Numbered from the stretch's first letter, positions 14,667-24,996 are shown. The stretch: DNA of 49,789 nucleotides from an uncultured Lachnospiraceae bacterium (GCA_944380185.1 CALWGV010000040.1:1-49789); one strand, 5' to 3'. Notes: generated by a model from the sequence alone, not told the origin. Made by a program: numbers and translations.

Positions 14667-15284
14667 TTACCTTCCCACCGGAATGCCAGCTGCACCGAGC
14701 TCCCGGCGCAGTCTGGCCACATCTCCGTCAAATACGCTCCCCCGCATTCCTGTGCAGAGGGCTCCCTCCACATTGAGAGGAGAATCGTCGATAAAATAGC
14801 ACTCCTCCGGATTTAGGTCATAGCGGTCATACAGCACACGATAGATCTCCGCCTGTGGCTTTAACAACAGCTCTTCTGCCGAGACAACGATACCATCCAG
14901 ATATCGACTGCCCGGTATCCGGGGAAGATATTCCCGCAGGCGGCGATTTGCGTTGCTGAGCAGGTACAGATGGAAGCCCAGTCCTTTGAGTTCTGCCATC
15001 AGCTCCTCCATGCCCTCCACAGGAATCAGCGGGCGCCTCCACCAATGGCAAATCAGCTCCTTCGCCGCCTCATGCAGATGGTCAGGCAGCCGCCTGCAGA
15101 CCGCAGCCGCCGTCCCCTCCTCATCCAGAGTCCCCCGATCAAACTGGACCCACTCCACCTGGCCAAAGACCTCCCGGAGCAGAAGTTTGGCATCCTCCCC
15201 TTCGATCCCCAGACGGCGGATAAATTCCACGGGGGTAAAACGGATCAGTACCTGGCCCATATCAAAGACAATATTTCGGATCAT
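14667..15284 (-). CDS. HAD-superfamily (subfamily IA, YihX-like) phosphatase
   Basis: A 205-residue HAD hydrolase. Motif I is FDMGQVL (nucleophile Asp8, with Gly where other HADs have the second Asp, as in YihX-type enzymes), motif II LLSNA at about residues 96-100 and motif IV FIDDSPLNVEGA. YihX acts on glucose 1-phosphate, which would fit this operon, but substrate specificity cannot be deduced from sequence. Its ATG shares one base with the permease stop (TGATG), so it is translated coupled to the transporter. Hydrolysis of an imported sugar phosphate is the inferred role. Confidence 0.82.
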   Translation of the reverse strand: MIRNIVFDMGQVLIRFTPVEFIRRLGIEGEDAKLLLREVFGQVEWVQFDRGTLDEEGTAAAVCRRLPDHLHEAAKELICHWWRRPLIPVEGMEELMAELKGLGFHLYLLSNANRRLREYLPRIPGSRYLDGIVVSAEELLLKPQAEIYRVLYDRYDLNPEECYFIDDSPLNVEGALCTGMRGSVFDGDVARLRRELGAAGIPVGR

Positions 15285-17223
15285 CAGCCCTGCACTCCCT
15301 TCGCTTCCTGTTTGACCGCCATCTGAGCCTCGGGCTTGGGACGCCTCTTAAAGTGCGCCATCAGCTTCTCTCTTCTCTTCTTTCTCTTATCCCGCAGCTC
15401 CAGCCGATCGCCCAGATCACGGCCGCCCACTCCATAGACCAGGTACAGGATGATGCCGGATACAACCATGATAAAGACTGTGGATGCACAGCGCCGGCCC
15501 GAGGCATTGACATTGTAGCCGTACATGCCCTCCTCCTCACACATGCTCTGAATCACCATGGCATATGTGGTTCCGTAGGAGCTGGCAAAGGTGGCCGACA
15601 TGTCATATTCCGTAAAGAGGGCGTTGAAGTTCAGGGCGAAAACAGCCATGACGCTGGGCAGAATTATGGGCAGCTTTACCTTCAGGAAGGTGCGCAGCCC
15701 GCTGGCCCCCAGGTTTTTTGCGGCGTCTTCCAACTCCTCGTCTATGGCGTAGAAAGATGCCTTGATCATGCGCAAAGAGAAGGGCAGCTTCGTCACCGTG
15801 TAGGCCATAATAATCAAAAATCGCACATTCTCGGCATAATAGAGATTCTGGTTGCCCACATACCACACCGCATCGCTGTTGAAAAATGTGCGGTAGGAGT
15901 AGCAGATCAGAATCGTGGGCAGCAGCCAGGGAAAGAGAAGACAGTATTCCAGTATTGTACTTCTCTTTTTCTTGCGGTTCTTAAAGATATAGTTGCAGGC
16001 CACCACCACAATGAGGCAGGCCAAGAGCGCCGCTATAGCCGACATGATAAAGCTGAGCTTGATGCCGCCTAAGGTGGCATCGTTGGAGAAGAGTCCCGAT
16101 ATGGCTCCTTCCCTCAGCCGATAAGTGCCTCTGGACGTGAGGTACTCATAATCCTGCGTGCCAAAGAAATTGATCAGCGTCCAGTTGCTCAGATCCAGCT
16201 TCTTCATCCGGATCGCCCCGTAGGTCTGGAAGGAGAAAATCACAATCATCACCACGGGAATCATGTAGATGACAAAGAGAATGTAGGCGTAAATATGGGC
16301 GAGCACATTGGCCACAGGATTCGTGATCTTCTGCTTCTGCAGTCTCGCTTTTGTCTTGGAAACGGACAGATAATGTCCTTTCCTCTCATAGGCCGACAGC
16401 ACCGTCAGAAGTACGATAGTAAACATGGCCAGGATAATAGAAAGAAGAGCCGCTCTGGCCTGCGGGAAAGCCTCGTCTGCCGTAGACGAACCGGCCAGAC
16501 GGACGATCTCCGGGTTGATGGAATCGTATCCCAGAAGGGTGGGAGCCGACATAGCGCACAGGCCGGTGATAAAAGTCATAACCGTCAAAGAAAACATCGT
16601 AGGCAGAAGGGTAGGGAAGACTACCTTCAGCAGCACCTTAAACGGCCTGGCCCCCATATTGCGAGCCGCTTCCACTGTGTTGTAATCGATGCTTCGGATG
16701 GCATTTCGCAGAAACAATGCATGGTTGCTGGTACAGGCAAAGGTCATGGTAAACAGCACCGCATTGAATCCCGAAAACCAGTTGCGGTTCATATTCGGGA
16801 AGGCATTGGCCAGCATGGTGGTCAGAATGCCGTCACTGTCATAGAGGAACAGATAGCCTGTGACCAGGGCCACGCCGCTGTAGATCATGGTGGTCATATA
16901 ACCCAGCCGCAGGATTCGAGCTCCTTTGATATCAAAATACTCCGTCAAAAGGACGATGGAGACGCCGACAATATTGACCGTCACCACCAGACATATGGCC
17001 AGCTTCAGGGAATTGAGCACATAGCGGCCCATATTTCCGGCAAAGAAAAAGCGGATAACCGCCAGGGGATCGGTCTCTCCCGCCGCATTCTTGGTCGTAA
17101 AAATGCTGGTCAGCGTGTTTAGACAGGGCACCAGCATAAATCCAAAAAACAGATAGGCAAAAAGGGCGACGCCTACCATCCGGACGACAATCTCCGGATT
17201 CAGCCGTTTGGATTTCGTTCCGT

Positions 17224-17227
<4 letters not shown>
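15284..17227 (-). CDS. Fused double-domain ABC permease (AfuB/FbpB-like)
   Basis: A 647-residue membrane protein made of two permease domains in one chain. Each domain has an EAA loop that docks the ATPase: EAARNMGARPFKVLLKV in the first (about residues 185-200) and EDAAKNLGASGLRTFLKV in the second (about 495-512). About twelve hydrophobic segments are seen. Fused permeases of this kind belong to the Fe3+/AfuB/2-aminoethylphosphonate class. It overlaps the ATPase gene by four bases and is coupled to the HAD phosphatase. Transport of phosphorylated sugar rather than iron is inferred from the neighbours. Confidence 0.9.
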
Positions 17228-18267
<1,040 letters not shown>

Positions 18268-18343
18268 CTCCTTTTCTATTCCAGTGTCTCCGCCCCTCCG
18301 GGCATTATTGCGTCCGCCAGAGCATTTCCGTCGGCGACAAGAC

Positions 18344-18371
18344 GTGGCGAGCCGGAAATCCGGCCCGCCAC
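18344..18371 (-). other. Intercistronic hairpin between binding protein and ATPase genes
   Basis: Twelve-base arms with 11 pairs (GTGGCG.GCCGG/CCGGC.CGCCAC) and a four-base loop, not followed by a T run. Such stems between a binding-protein gene and its transporter genes typically stabilise the upstream mRNA and lower downstream expression; that role is inferred here. Confidence 0.6.
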
Positions 18372-18408
18372 ATTCAATACTTATCTTTCAGCTTACCGGC
18401 CGTTCTCG

Positions 18409-19695
18409 TCAGGATGCGGCCTGCGTCAGTGTAGCCCAGTCAAGGTTATCCCAGTCGGGCTCAGGATTCGGGCTGTTCATGTCGGCCCAGTAGAAGCCCA
18501 GGTTGGTCATAATGTTAGTCCACTCGCTGGAGTGCTCGGCAACGTATTCCGCATAGGTCATGCCTGTTCCCTCGATCTCGGTCAGCGCGAAGTTCGGCAG
18601 CGTGTAGATCGAAGGCACTCCGTCGGGATAGAGGATCTCGGCAGCAGCCTGATTGCAGGGATAGGAGTCAAACTCTTCGCCCCAGGCAGCCTGAACATCC
18701 GCGGAGCCAAACCATTCAGCAAATGCCTTGACCGCTTCTGTCTGCTCCTCGGTACGGCCTTCCTTATCCAGAATGCCGATATACTCTGCTATATAGTAGG
18801 TTCCATCATCGATCTGCACCAGATCCCAGTTCTCCGGCTCCAGGGTGCCTAACAGAGGATGCTCAGAGCTCTCGGCAGCGGCATCGATATTGCCGTACAG
18901 GGAAGAGGAGTAGAACGTGGATACCTGAACATCACCGCGATTCAATGCATCGAAGCCGTAGTCGTCTCCGGTGAACACACCGTTCTGGCAGTACTGCCAC
19001 AGCGTCTTCCAGCCGTCTACGGAGATGCCGCCCGCAGGGGAATCGGGATCAACAAAGGAGTACAGCATGGAAGAGTTGATATTGGAATTGGTGGTGCCGC
19101 CCACTTTGCCCTGACGATACCAGGTATATCCGCAGTCCACAATGTCGGCCCAGTGCTCAAAGTGAAGCTCCTCACCATTTGTGCCGTACTCGTCGGTGCG
19201 GTAGAGCATCAGGATATTCTGGATGACCAGACCGTAGGCATAGCCGGGATAAGCGTATTCGCCCACTTCCTCAGCCCAGGAGGGCGTCCAATCAATCAGG
19301 GAGAGATTCTCATAGACACCGTTTACCAGCTGGCTCCAGCGGGTCTCATTGAGACCGAAAATCAGGTCGCCGTCTTTGTTCTCATTGGCAGCCTGAATAG
19401 CGGCTGTATCGCCGGAAATAACGCTGTTATCATCCATAGAGATGGTAAAACCGGCATCCCGGGCCTCATTGATCAGCCAGGTAGCTCTCTCTGTGGAATT
19501 GGAATTTGAATAGATGCGGATGGTATAATCGGAATAATCCTTGACCTCCTCGGCGTCCTCGCCGGAAGTCTCCTCGGCGCCGCCTGCGCCGGATGTAGCG
19601 CCTCCGCCTGCCGCCGTCTCATCGCCGCCGCCGGAGCAGCCAGCCAGAGAAAGCACCATGGCAAGGGCCAGCAGTAGTGCAAGAACCTTTTTCAT
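18409..19695 (-). CDS. Lipoprotein substrate-binding protein of the ABC importer
   Basis: A 428-residue extracellular binding protein. Residues 1-20 are a lipoprotein signal ending LAGC, followed by a Gly/Ser/Glu linker to about residue 55. The remainder looks like a family 1 periplasmic-binding fold with a long insert rich in Trp and Tyr. It starts with the conserved-style MKKVLALLLALAMV and SD GGAG. It is the first gene of the importer operon and diverges from a sensor trio. Fe3+, polyamine-like or sugar-phosphate binding are all known in related classes; the operon's mutase and phosphatase favour a sugar phosphate. Confidence 0.85.
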   Translation of the reverse strand: MKKVLALLLALAMVLSLAGCSGGGDETAAGGGATSGAGGAEETSGEDAEEVKDYSDYTIRIYSNSNSTERATWLINEARDAGFTISMDDNSVISGDTAAIQAANENKDGDLIFGLNETRWSQLVNGVYENLSLIDWTPSWAEEVGEYAYPGYAYGLVIQNILMLYRTDEYGTNGEELHFEHWADIVDCGYTWYRQGKVGGTTNSNINSSMLYSFVDPDSPAGGISVDGWKTLWQYCQNGVFTGDDYGFDALNRGDVQVSTFYSSSLYGNIDAAAESSEHPLLGTLEPENWDLVQIDDGTYYIAEYIGILDKEGRTEEQTEAVKAFAEWFGSADVQAAWGEEFDSYPCNQAAAEILYPDGVPSIYTLPNFALTEIEGTGMTYAEYVAEHSSEWTNIMTNLGFYWADMNSPNPEPDWDNLDWATLTQAAS

Positions 19696-19740
19696 ATCCT
19701 TTTCTCCTTTTCTTGAAAGACAATGGGTACCTATGTATAT

Positions 19741-19769
19741 ATTTTAAAGAAATCTTCCTTCCATGAGAA
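19741..19769 (-). promoter_or_regulatory. Proposed activated promoter of the importer operon
   Basis: On the minus strand, a poor -35 (TTCTCA), 17 bases and -10 TAAAAT (19746-19741). The weak -35 suits a promoter that needs an activator; candidate activator sites lie just upstream at 19796-19832. Confidence 0.4.
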
Positions 19770-19795
19770 CAGGGCAAAACTGCAATAATTAAGGA

Positions 19796-19832
19796 TATTC
19801 TGTTGAGAATGTCTATAAATGTATTCTGTCAA
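19796..19832 (-). promoter_or_regulatory. Direct repeats, candidate response-regulator sites
   Basis: TATTCTGTTGA (19796-19806) and TATTCTGTCAA (19822-19832), identical in eight consecutive bases and spaced 26 bp apart. They fall about 60-100 bases upstream of the proposed importer transcription start. Repeats of this type are usual targets for YesN/AraC-type regulators, and such a regulator is encoded at 22836-23582. Confidence 0.45.
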
Positions 19833-19937
19833 CCTTGTTTTATGTGCATTTCGCCATATATTTTCATCTCTCCCTCCCCGTGCTTCCGTCAATAATTCTT
19901 GATGCAGAGCATTTTTCGGCTGCAATGTGAAATTCAT

Positions 19938-19966
19938 TTGTACTTTGAAATAAGATTAGGTATAAT
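19938..19966 (+). promoter_or_regulatory. Promoter of the sensor operon
   Basis: TTGTAC, 17-base spacer, consensus TATAAT (19961-19966), 58 bases before the sensor lipoprotein start. A near-consensus sequence suggests steady expression of the sensory genes. Confidence 0.65.
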
Positions 19967-20024
19967 AATAGGAAATAAACCCGGTATAAACAGAGCCGGC
20001 GCAGGGTGGGGGCGAGATATACAG

Positions 20025-21143
20025 ATGAAAAGGCTAACGCACAGAATACGGCAGAAATACAGAAAAGCAGAGGCAATTCTGCTGTCATTTTTCTGTTTGA
20101 TTGCCTTTTTTTCCGCCTGCACACCCCGGCAGGACACGACGGACTATCTCCAGGAGCCGGATGAAAACCAGCGCCTTTCGATCTGCACCTCCATCCCGTC
20201 AGCTGTCTATGAGCCTATCGTCCGGGAGTTCGAGGCAAGGACAGGCATATGGGTCACGGTAGATACCGGCGGCAGCCTGGAGCTTCTGCAGAAAATTTCC
20301 GATGCAGGTGATTCCTCCTGGGATATTATACTGGGAGGCGGTCTGGACAGTCTGGAGGCCCACCGTGGTCTTTTTTCCTCCTATAGAAGTCCTCTGTTGA
20401 ACGCGGCAGCCCCTTCCTATCTTCCCGAAGAAGACTGCCTCACTCCATTTTCCGTGGTTCCTCTGGTCCTGGTATACAATCCAAAGCTGGCGCGGATCCA
20501 TCCTCCCTCCGGTTTTGACAGCCTGCTGGATGCCGCCTGGAAAGGACGCATTGCCTTTGCCGACCCCGCCATCTCCGGCACCAGCTATACCGTCCTTGCT
20601 TCTCTGCTGCAGATTCTTCCTGGTGATGATACAGAACTTCTGCGGTCCTTCGCCGCCAATCTGGACGGCCAGCTGCTCTCCCATTCCAGCGATGTGATCC
20701 GCGAAGTGGCCAACGGAAACTGTTATATCGGTATGGTGGGCGAAGACGACGCTCTGCGGGCTATGGATGCCGGTTACGATATTGCTGTGGTTTACCCTGT
20801 CGAGGGGACCTGTGCCATCGCCGACGGCGCAGCCATCCTAAAGGACTGTGCCCATGAGGAAAATGCCCGCCTTTTTATCGATTTTCTCCTGAGTCAGGAT
20901 GTCCAGACCTATATCGAAACCGCCTGCCTGCGCCGCTCTGTCCTGGACGGTTCTCTGCGCGAGAGCCTGGGCACGGACGAGACATCGCAAGATACATGGC
21001 AGGGAAACAATTCTTCTGATCGTCTTTTCAGCGATTACTCCGACGACTTCGTCCAGTTTTCTTACGACATCGCCCTGTCAGCCGGCAGGCAGGAAGAAAC
21101 TCTGCGCATCTGGCAGAAGATCTGGGAGGAGGAAAACCCGTGA
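20025..21143 (+). CDS. Extracellular sensor lipoprotein, HptA/PgtC-like (Fe3+-type binding fold)
   Basis: A 372-residue lipoprotein starting at the ATG at 20025 (SD GGTGGGGG). The signal segment at about residues 15-30 ends at FFSAC. The body matches the COG1840 binding-protein class: WDIILGGG, WKGRIAFADPAISGTSYT, EGTCAIADGAAILKD and LFIDFLLSQDVQ. In known three-component systems (HptRSA of Staphylococcus for glucose 6-phosphate, Pgt of Salmonella for phosphoglycerate) such proteins bind the ligand outside and signal to the kinase. The gene overlaps the kinase start (GTGA), so they are made together. It is separate from the importer's own binding protein. Confidence 0.85.
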   Translation: MKRLTHRIRQKYRKAEAILLSFFCLIAFFSACTPRQDTTDYLQEPDENQRLSICTSIPSAVYEPIVREFEARTGIWVTVDTGGSLELLQKISDAGDSSWDIILGGGLDSLEAHRGLFSSYRSPLLNAAAPSYLPEEDCLTPFSVVPLVLVYNPKLARIHPPSGFDSLLDAAWKGRIAFADPAISGTSYTVLASLLQILPGDDTELLRSFAANLDGQLLSHSSDVIREVANGNCYIGMVGEDDALRAMDAGYDIAVVYPVEGTCAIADGAAILKDCAHEENARLFIDFLLSQDVQTYIETACLRRSVLDGSLRESLGTDETSQDTWQGNNSSDRLFSDYSDDFVQFSYDIALSAGRQEETLRIWQKIWEEENP

Positions 21144-22843
21144 AAACCTGGATTCGCCGCTCTTTCCGCAATCGAATTTTCCTGACCGTTCTGCTGGTTA
21201 CTCTTTTACCCCTGCTGTTCTGCAATGTACTGATGATGCAGATGCAGGTAGTGCGAAGCGAGATGAGCCTGGCCAGGGAAGCCCGCGATCAGCTTGCCGC
21301 ACTGGACAGCGCTCTGGACAAGCTCTGCCTCTCCTTTGATGAGATGTCTGACGAGCTGTGCGAAAGCACTGCCGTGCGCAGCGCTCTCCGCCAAAATAAT
21401 GCCGATTCCCGCGTTCTGTATCAGCTCCTGTTTCGTGTCACTGACGAACTGCGGGAATATGCCCGCTTCGACATCTGCGACAGTGAAGGCTCCTGCCTGT
21501 ACACCACAGACGCCACTGTCCCTACAGGAGCTCTCTATACCAACTGGGGCATTCTTTACGCTGCTTCCCATTCTCAGGAGCTGGTCTTTCGCTCCGGGGA
21601 GGGCAATGTGGCCCTGATGGCCGCCCGGGCTGTCCGCAGCTACGATGCCAGTGTTTTGGGCTATGTGGTGATATCCATTACCCCCGACAATTTTGATTAC
21701 CTGTTTCGGGAGCTCTACAGCGCTGCCAGCGATATCATCCTGATGGATCCTTTCTGGCAGCCGATCTACCACTCTCAGCCAGCCCAGACAGAAACTGTAG
21801 TGGAAAGTCTGCGCAGTCAGCTTCTCGCCGGCGAAGCACTGACCGGCGCTGGCGGCGACTACTATTATTATGCCTCCCCCCACCAGGAGACCGGCTTTTC
21901 GCTGATTCTTCAGCAGCCGATGACTTTTACCTCCACGGTGATGCACACCATCTACGGCGTCAGCCTGTTGATGGGCCTTTTATGCCTGCTTTTATGTCTG
22001 TGGTGTGCCTGGCTTCTGAGCCGCCATCTTTTCCGTCCCATCCGTCAGTTGGACGAAGCCATGGGCGAGGTCAAAAAGGGGAACTTTGACGTCCATCTGG
22101 ACACAGAAAGGCAGGATGAACTGGGTCGTCTGGCCGACAGCTTCAATCACATGGCTGAAGAGTATCAGGCAAATCTGACCCGGTCTGTGTCCAGGCAGAA
22201 AGAGCTCAATGACACTCAGCTGAGGATGCTGCAGGCCCAGCTCAACCCCCATTTTCTATACAACACTCTGGACACCATGAAATGGCTGGGCGTTGCCCAT
22301 CACGTGCCGCAGATCGCAGAGCTGGCCTCCGACCTGGCCATCATTCTGCGGGCCGGCATCTCCGGGGATGAGATCATCACCGTAGAACAGGAGCTGGAGC
22401 TCATCGACCGCTACCTGGCCATCCAATCCATTCGTTTTGAGGACCGCTTCACCTGTGAAATCGACATTCCGGAAGAGTTCCAGAGCTGTCTGATCCCCAA
22501 AATGGCTCTGCAGCCTCTGGTGGAGAATGCCATCATCCACGGCGTTGCCGACAGGAACGACGGCTACATCAAACTGTGGGCGGAGCAAAAAGGAGACGAT
22601 CTGTTCCTGTCCGTCTCCGATAACGGCTGCGGCATTTCCCAAAAACAGCTGGCGGATCTGAGCCGGCGATCAAAAAAGAAGCCCTCCGATCAGGGCTCCC
22701 ATCTGGGATTATTCAATGTAAACAGTATTATTCGGCTGCACTTTGGCGAGCCCTACGGCCTGTCCATCCGTTCACAGCAAGGAGAAGGCTGCTGTGTCAC
22801 GCTGCGGCTGCCAATACAGAGGAGGAGAGACGAAAATGCTTAA
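21140..22843 (+). CDS. YesM/HptS-like sensor histidine kinase
   Basis: A 567-residue membrane kinase. A first transmembrane helix (about residues 12-35), an extracellular domain of about 240 residues, a second helix (about 278-302), then HAMP (HLFRPIRQLDEAMGEV). The phospho-acceptor His is in LNPHFLYNTLDT (about residue 375), N-box PLVENAIIHGV and G-box SDNGCGIS follow. It starts with GTG at 21140, overlapping the sensor lipoprotein stop. It should phosphorylate the adjacent response regulator when the sensor protein signals ligand. Confidence 0.92.
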   Translation: MKTWIRRSFRNRIFLTVLLVTLLPLLFCNVLMMQMQVVRSEMSLAREARDQLAALDSALDKLCLSFDEMSDELCESTAVRSALRQNNADSRVLYQLLFRVTDELREYARFDICDSEGSCLYTTDATVPTGALYTNWGILYAASHSQELVFRSGEGNVALMAARAVRSYDASVLGYVVISITPDNFDYLFRELYSAASDIILMDPFWQPIYHSQPAQTETVVESLRSQLLAGEALTGAGGDYYYYASPHQETGFSLILQQPMTFTSTVMHTIYGVSLLMGLLCLLLCLWCAWLLSRHLFRPIRQLDEAMGEVKKGNFDVHLDTERQDELGRLADSFNHMAEEYQANLTRSVSRQKELNDTQLRMLQAQLNPHFLYNTLDTMKWLGVAHHVPQIAELASDLAIILRAGISGDEIITVEQELELIDRYLAIQSIRFEDRFTCEIDIPEEFQSCLIPKMALQPLVENAIIHGVADRNDGYIKLWAEQKGDDLFLSVSDNGCGISQKQLADLSRRSKKKPSDQGSHLGLFNVNSIIRLHFGEPYGLSIRSQQGEGCCVTLRLPIQRRRDENA

Positions 22844-23582
22844 AGTACTGGTAGTGGACGACGAATCTGTCGTGAGGAAGGGAATTGTGCTGGGAGTAAA
22901 CTGGGCCTCCATGGGCTGCATCGTGGCTGGCGAAGCTTCTAACGGGGAAGAAGGGCTGGCCGCAGTGAAGCGGTACAATCCCAATCTGATTATCACCGAC
23001 GTGAGAATGCCCAAAATGGACGGTCTGCAGATGGTCCGCGAACTTCGCGCTCAGGGCTGCCGGGCCTATGTCATCCTGCTGACCGCCTACAACGATTTTG
23101 AGTACGCCCGCACTGCCCTGCAGCTGGGAGCCGTGGACTATCTGCTGAAGCCTTTCCGCGATCAAGAGCTGGCCGCAGCCATCGACCGCATACGCCAGCG
23201 GGAGCAGGAGCAGACCTCGCTCACTCCAGGAGATCTGCTCCCTCTTCCCAAAGGTGACAAAAGCAAATATGTGCTGCAGGCAATGAACTATATCTCGGAG
23301 CACTATCAGGATCAGGATATCAGCATCACGCCCATTGCCAGGCATTTAGGCGTCAGCGAAAGTCATCTCAGTCACGTCTTCAAAAAGGAAACCAACTATA
23401 CGATCATCAACTATCTCACCCAATACCGCATTCACATGGCCATGAATCTTCTGCGGGACTGCCGCCGCAAGGTCTATGAGGTGGCAGAGATGGTGGGGTA
23501 TCGGGATGTGGCTTATTTTGGCAGCACCTTTAAAAAACTGGTAGGCATGAGCCCCTCCGAGTATCAGGACCGGTGCCGATAG
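22836..23582 (+). CDS. YesN/HptR-like response regulator with AraC-type DNA-binding domain
   Basis: A 248-residue regulator. The receiver domain has DDES, phospho-acceptor Asp in NLIITDVRMPKMDG (about residue 54), LLTAYND and LLKPF with the conserved Lys. The C-terminal 100 residues are an AraC double helix-turn-helix (ISITPIARHLGVSESHLS, then GYRDVAYFGSTFKKLVGMSP). Start ATG follows GGAGGAG and overlaps the kinase by eight bases. The likely target is the divergent importer promoter, where direct repeats lie at 19796-19832. Confidence 0.92.
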   Translation: MLKVLVVDDESVVRKGIVLGVNWASMGCIVAGEASNGEEGLAAVKRYNPNLIITDVRMPKMDGLQMVRELRAQGCRAYVILLTAYNDFEYARTALQLGAVDYLLKPFRDQELAAAIDRIRQREQEQTSLTPGDLLPLPKGDKSKYVLQAMNYISEHYQDQDISITPIARHLGVSESHLSHVFKKETNYTIINYLTQYRIHMAMNLLRDCRRKVYEVAEMVGYRDVAYFGSTFKKLVGMSPSEYQDRCR

Positions 23583-23615
23583 GGAGCATATATTCCCTTC
23601 CGCCTGCGCTCCCTT

Positions 23616-24116
23616 CTACATATCGCAGAGAACCTTTGCCCTCAGATACTTCAGCACCTTCATCAGCGGGCGGTAGAGCGCTAACGTCATGGCAAAATTG
23701 CCTGCGCAGTGCAGAATATCGAACATCAGGCCGGACGTCCACCAGGCCAGCGCCGTCCCTATGCCTCCGGCCAGCAGATAAGGCAGGGAGCACAGCGCAC
23801 CAAAAGCCAGCCCGAACAATGCGTTCACCACGGCCCACACGAGAACAGAATCATTTTTTCTGAGCAGGCGAACCACCAGATAGAGCACCGCCCAGACATA
23901 GAGATACATAAACCACCACAGACCAAAGCCATAGGTCACTCCCTGCAGCAGAACGTAGGCATAGATTGCCGTCAGCGCCCTGCGTCCGAATGTCAGTGTG
24001 TATACCAGCACCAGTATGGATACCGGTTCAATATTGGGCAAAAAAGCCATTGCCACCTGGCTTACATGCAGTATGGCACCCAGCAGTGCCATGACCGCCA
24101 GTTCTCTCGCCTTCAT
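23616..24116 (-). CDS. ECF transporter S-component (probably corrinoid/CbrT-like)
   Basis: A 166-residue hydrophobic protein with five to six membrane segments, typical size and shape for an ECF substrate-specificity subunit (N-terminal ALLGAILHVSQVA, later FGALCSLPYLLAGG). No ECF ATPases are adjacent, so it would use a shared energising module encoded elsewhere. It is 60 bases downstream of a DUF4430 gene in a transcript headed by a cobalamin riboswitch, which argues for cobalamin or a precursor as substrate. Motifs alone do not fix the vitamin. Confidence 0.8.
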   Translation of the reverse strand: MKARELAVMALLGAILHVSQVAMAFLPNIEPVSILVLVYTLTFGRRALTAIYAYVLLQGVTYGFGLWWFMYLYVWAVLYLVVRLLRKNDSVLVWAVVNALFGLAFGALCSLPYLLAGGIGTALAWWTSGLMFDILHCAGNFAMTLALYRPLMKVLKYLRAKVLCDM

Positions 24117-24176
24117 CGTTTATCCCTCTTTTTTCCCTGATTTCACCGAATCAGCAATCCTTTCGCCTCGATCAGA

Positions 24177-24584
24177 TCAATAGCCGTATCCCACCGTCAG
24201 CGTAATTTCAAAGTGATCCCCATCGGATACCAGCGTTGTATCTACTCCGGTGTTCAGCTGTTCTCCATCCTTGGTAAAGCACCACCATTCCTCATTGGAG
24301 GAATCCGCCGTATATCCATCCACAGTCTCCACGAACATTCCGTACTCCGACTCACTGCCGGCAATCAATCCTGCCGGTTCCAGCACGTCCCTCAGATATT
24401 CTGCATCGGTATCGTAGGTAAACTCTTTGGATTCACCGTCCTTATGCACCACCTCGACCACAATGCTCTTGTCGCCCTCGCTGGCGGCCGGTCTGGTCGC
24501 CATATAAATCCCTGCCGCCGCCACGACAGCGACGATCAGCACCAGCACAGCCAGCAAACCCTTCTTCTTTCTCTTGTCTTCCAT
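24177..24584 (-). CDS. Membrane-anchored DUF4430 protein, likely corrinoid-binding
   Basis: A 135-residue protein: charged N-terminus, one membrane segment (about residues 9-29), then a DUF4430/transcobalamin-like domain with FTYDTDAEYLRDVLEPAGLI, NEEWWCFTKDGEQL and a closing FEITLTVGYGY. The start is the ATG at 24584 after AGGAGG; a longer frame runs back into the riboswitch terminator and is spurious. DUF4430 resembles the C-terminal beta domain of B12-binding intrinsic factor/transcobalamin. The B12 riboswitch and following ECF S gene support a surface B12-capture role; binding is inferred. Confidence 0.82.
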   Translation of the reverse strand: MEDKRKKKGLLAVLVLIVAVVAAAGIYMATRPAASEGDKSIVVEVVHKDGESKEFTYDTDAEYLRDVLEPAGLIAGSESEYGMFVETVDGYTADSSNEEWWCFTKDGEQLNTGVDTTLVSDGDHFEITLTVGYGY

Positions 24585-24638
24585 TTTTCCTCCTTCTGCT
24601 CCCTCATAACCGGGAGTCTTGCGTGATAATAAAATAGT

Positions 24639-24681
24639 AAAACAGCCTTTCCAGTGCGCTCTACACGAGAAAGGCTGTTTT
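24639..24681 (-). terminator. Terminator of the cobalamin riboswitch
   Basis: Perfect 13-bp arms AAAACAGCCTTTC/GAAAGGCTGTTTT; on the minus strand a TTTTACTATTTTATT run follows. It lies between the aptamer and the first gene. Alternative pairing segments (GTATTGC near 24682 with GCAATAC near 24729) could form an antiterminator. Confidence 0.85.
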
Positions 24682-24769
24682 GTATTGCAGCGAAAAGACA
24701 AGCTGCCAATCGCAGGCCGCCTGCCTCTCGCAATACAATCGCCAATTACCCGTGGTATTGTATCTCCAA

Positions 24770-24940
24770 ACAGCAGGCAGGTCTTCTGGCTCAAGGATCA
24801 TTGCCGGCCGCCGTCTTCCCGGTTGCCCAGTGACTGGCAGGCGGTCCGCTCCCCTTTTACAGCGACGGGTTCGCACAGGCATTCCACCTGTTTCCCTTTT
24901 CATCCCGAACCTTTTTTATATCTTCCGGGAACCTTGCTGT
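24770..24940 (-). promoter_or_regulatory. Cobalamin (B12) riboswitch aptamer
   Basis: On the minus strand the class signatures appear in order: closing P1 (ACAGCA with TGCTGT at the two ends), GGGAAACAGGTGGAATGCC, GCTGTAAAAGGGGAGC, CCAGTCACTGG (kissing-loop region), CCGGGAAG and the B12-box region GAGCCAGAAGACCTGCC. Ligand binding should lead to the downstream terminator and shut off the DUF4430/ECF-S pair. Confidence 0.93.
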
Positions 24941-24996
24941 TTTCACGTCATTTATATATGCTTTTATTTTTATGTGTTTTCGATCAGGGCCATTTA

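Noticed and set aside
13251-14816. A 521-codon plus-strand frame
   Set aside because: Antisense to the phosphohexomutase, which has all catalytic motifs.
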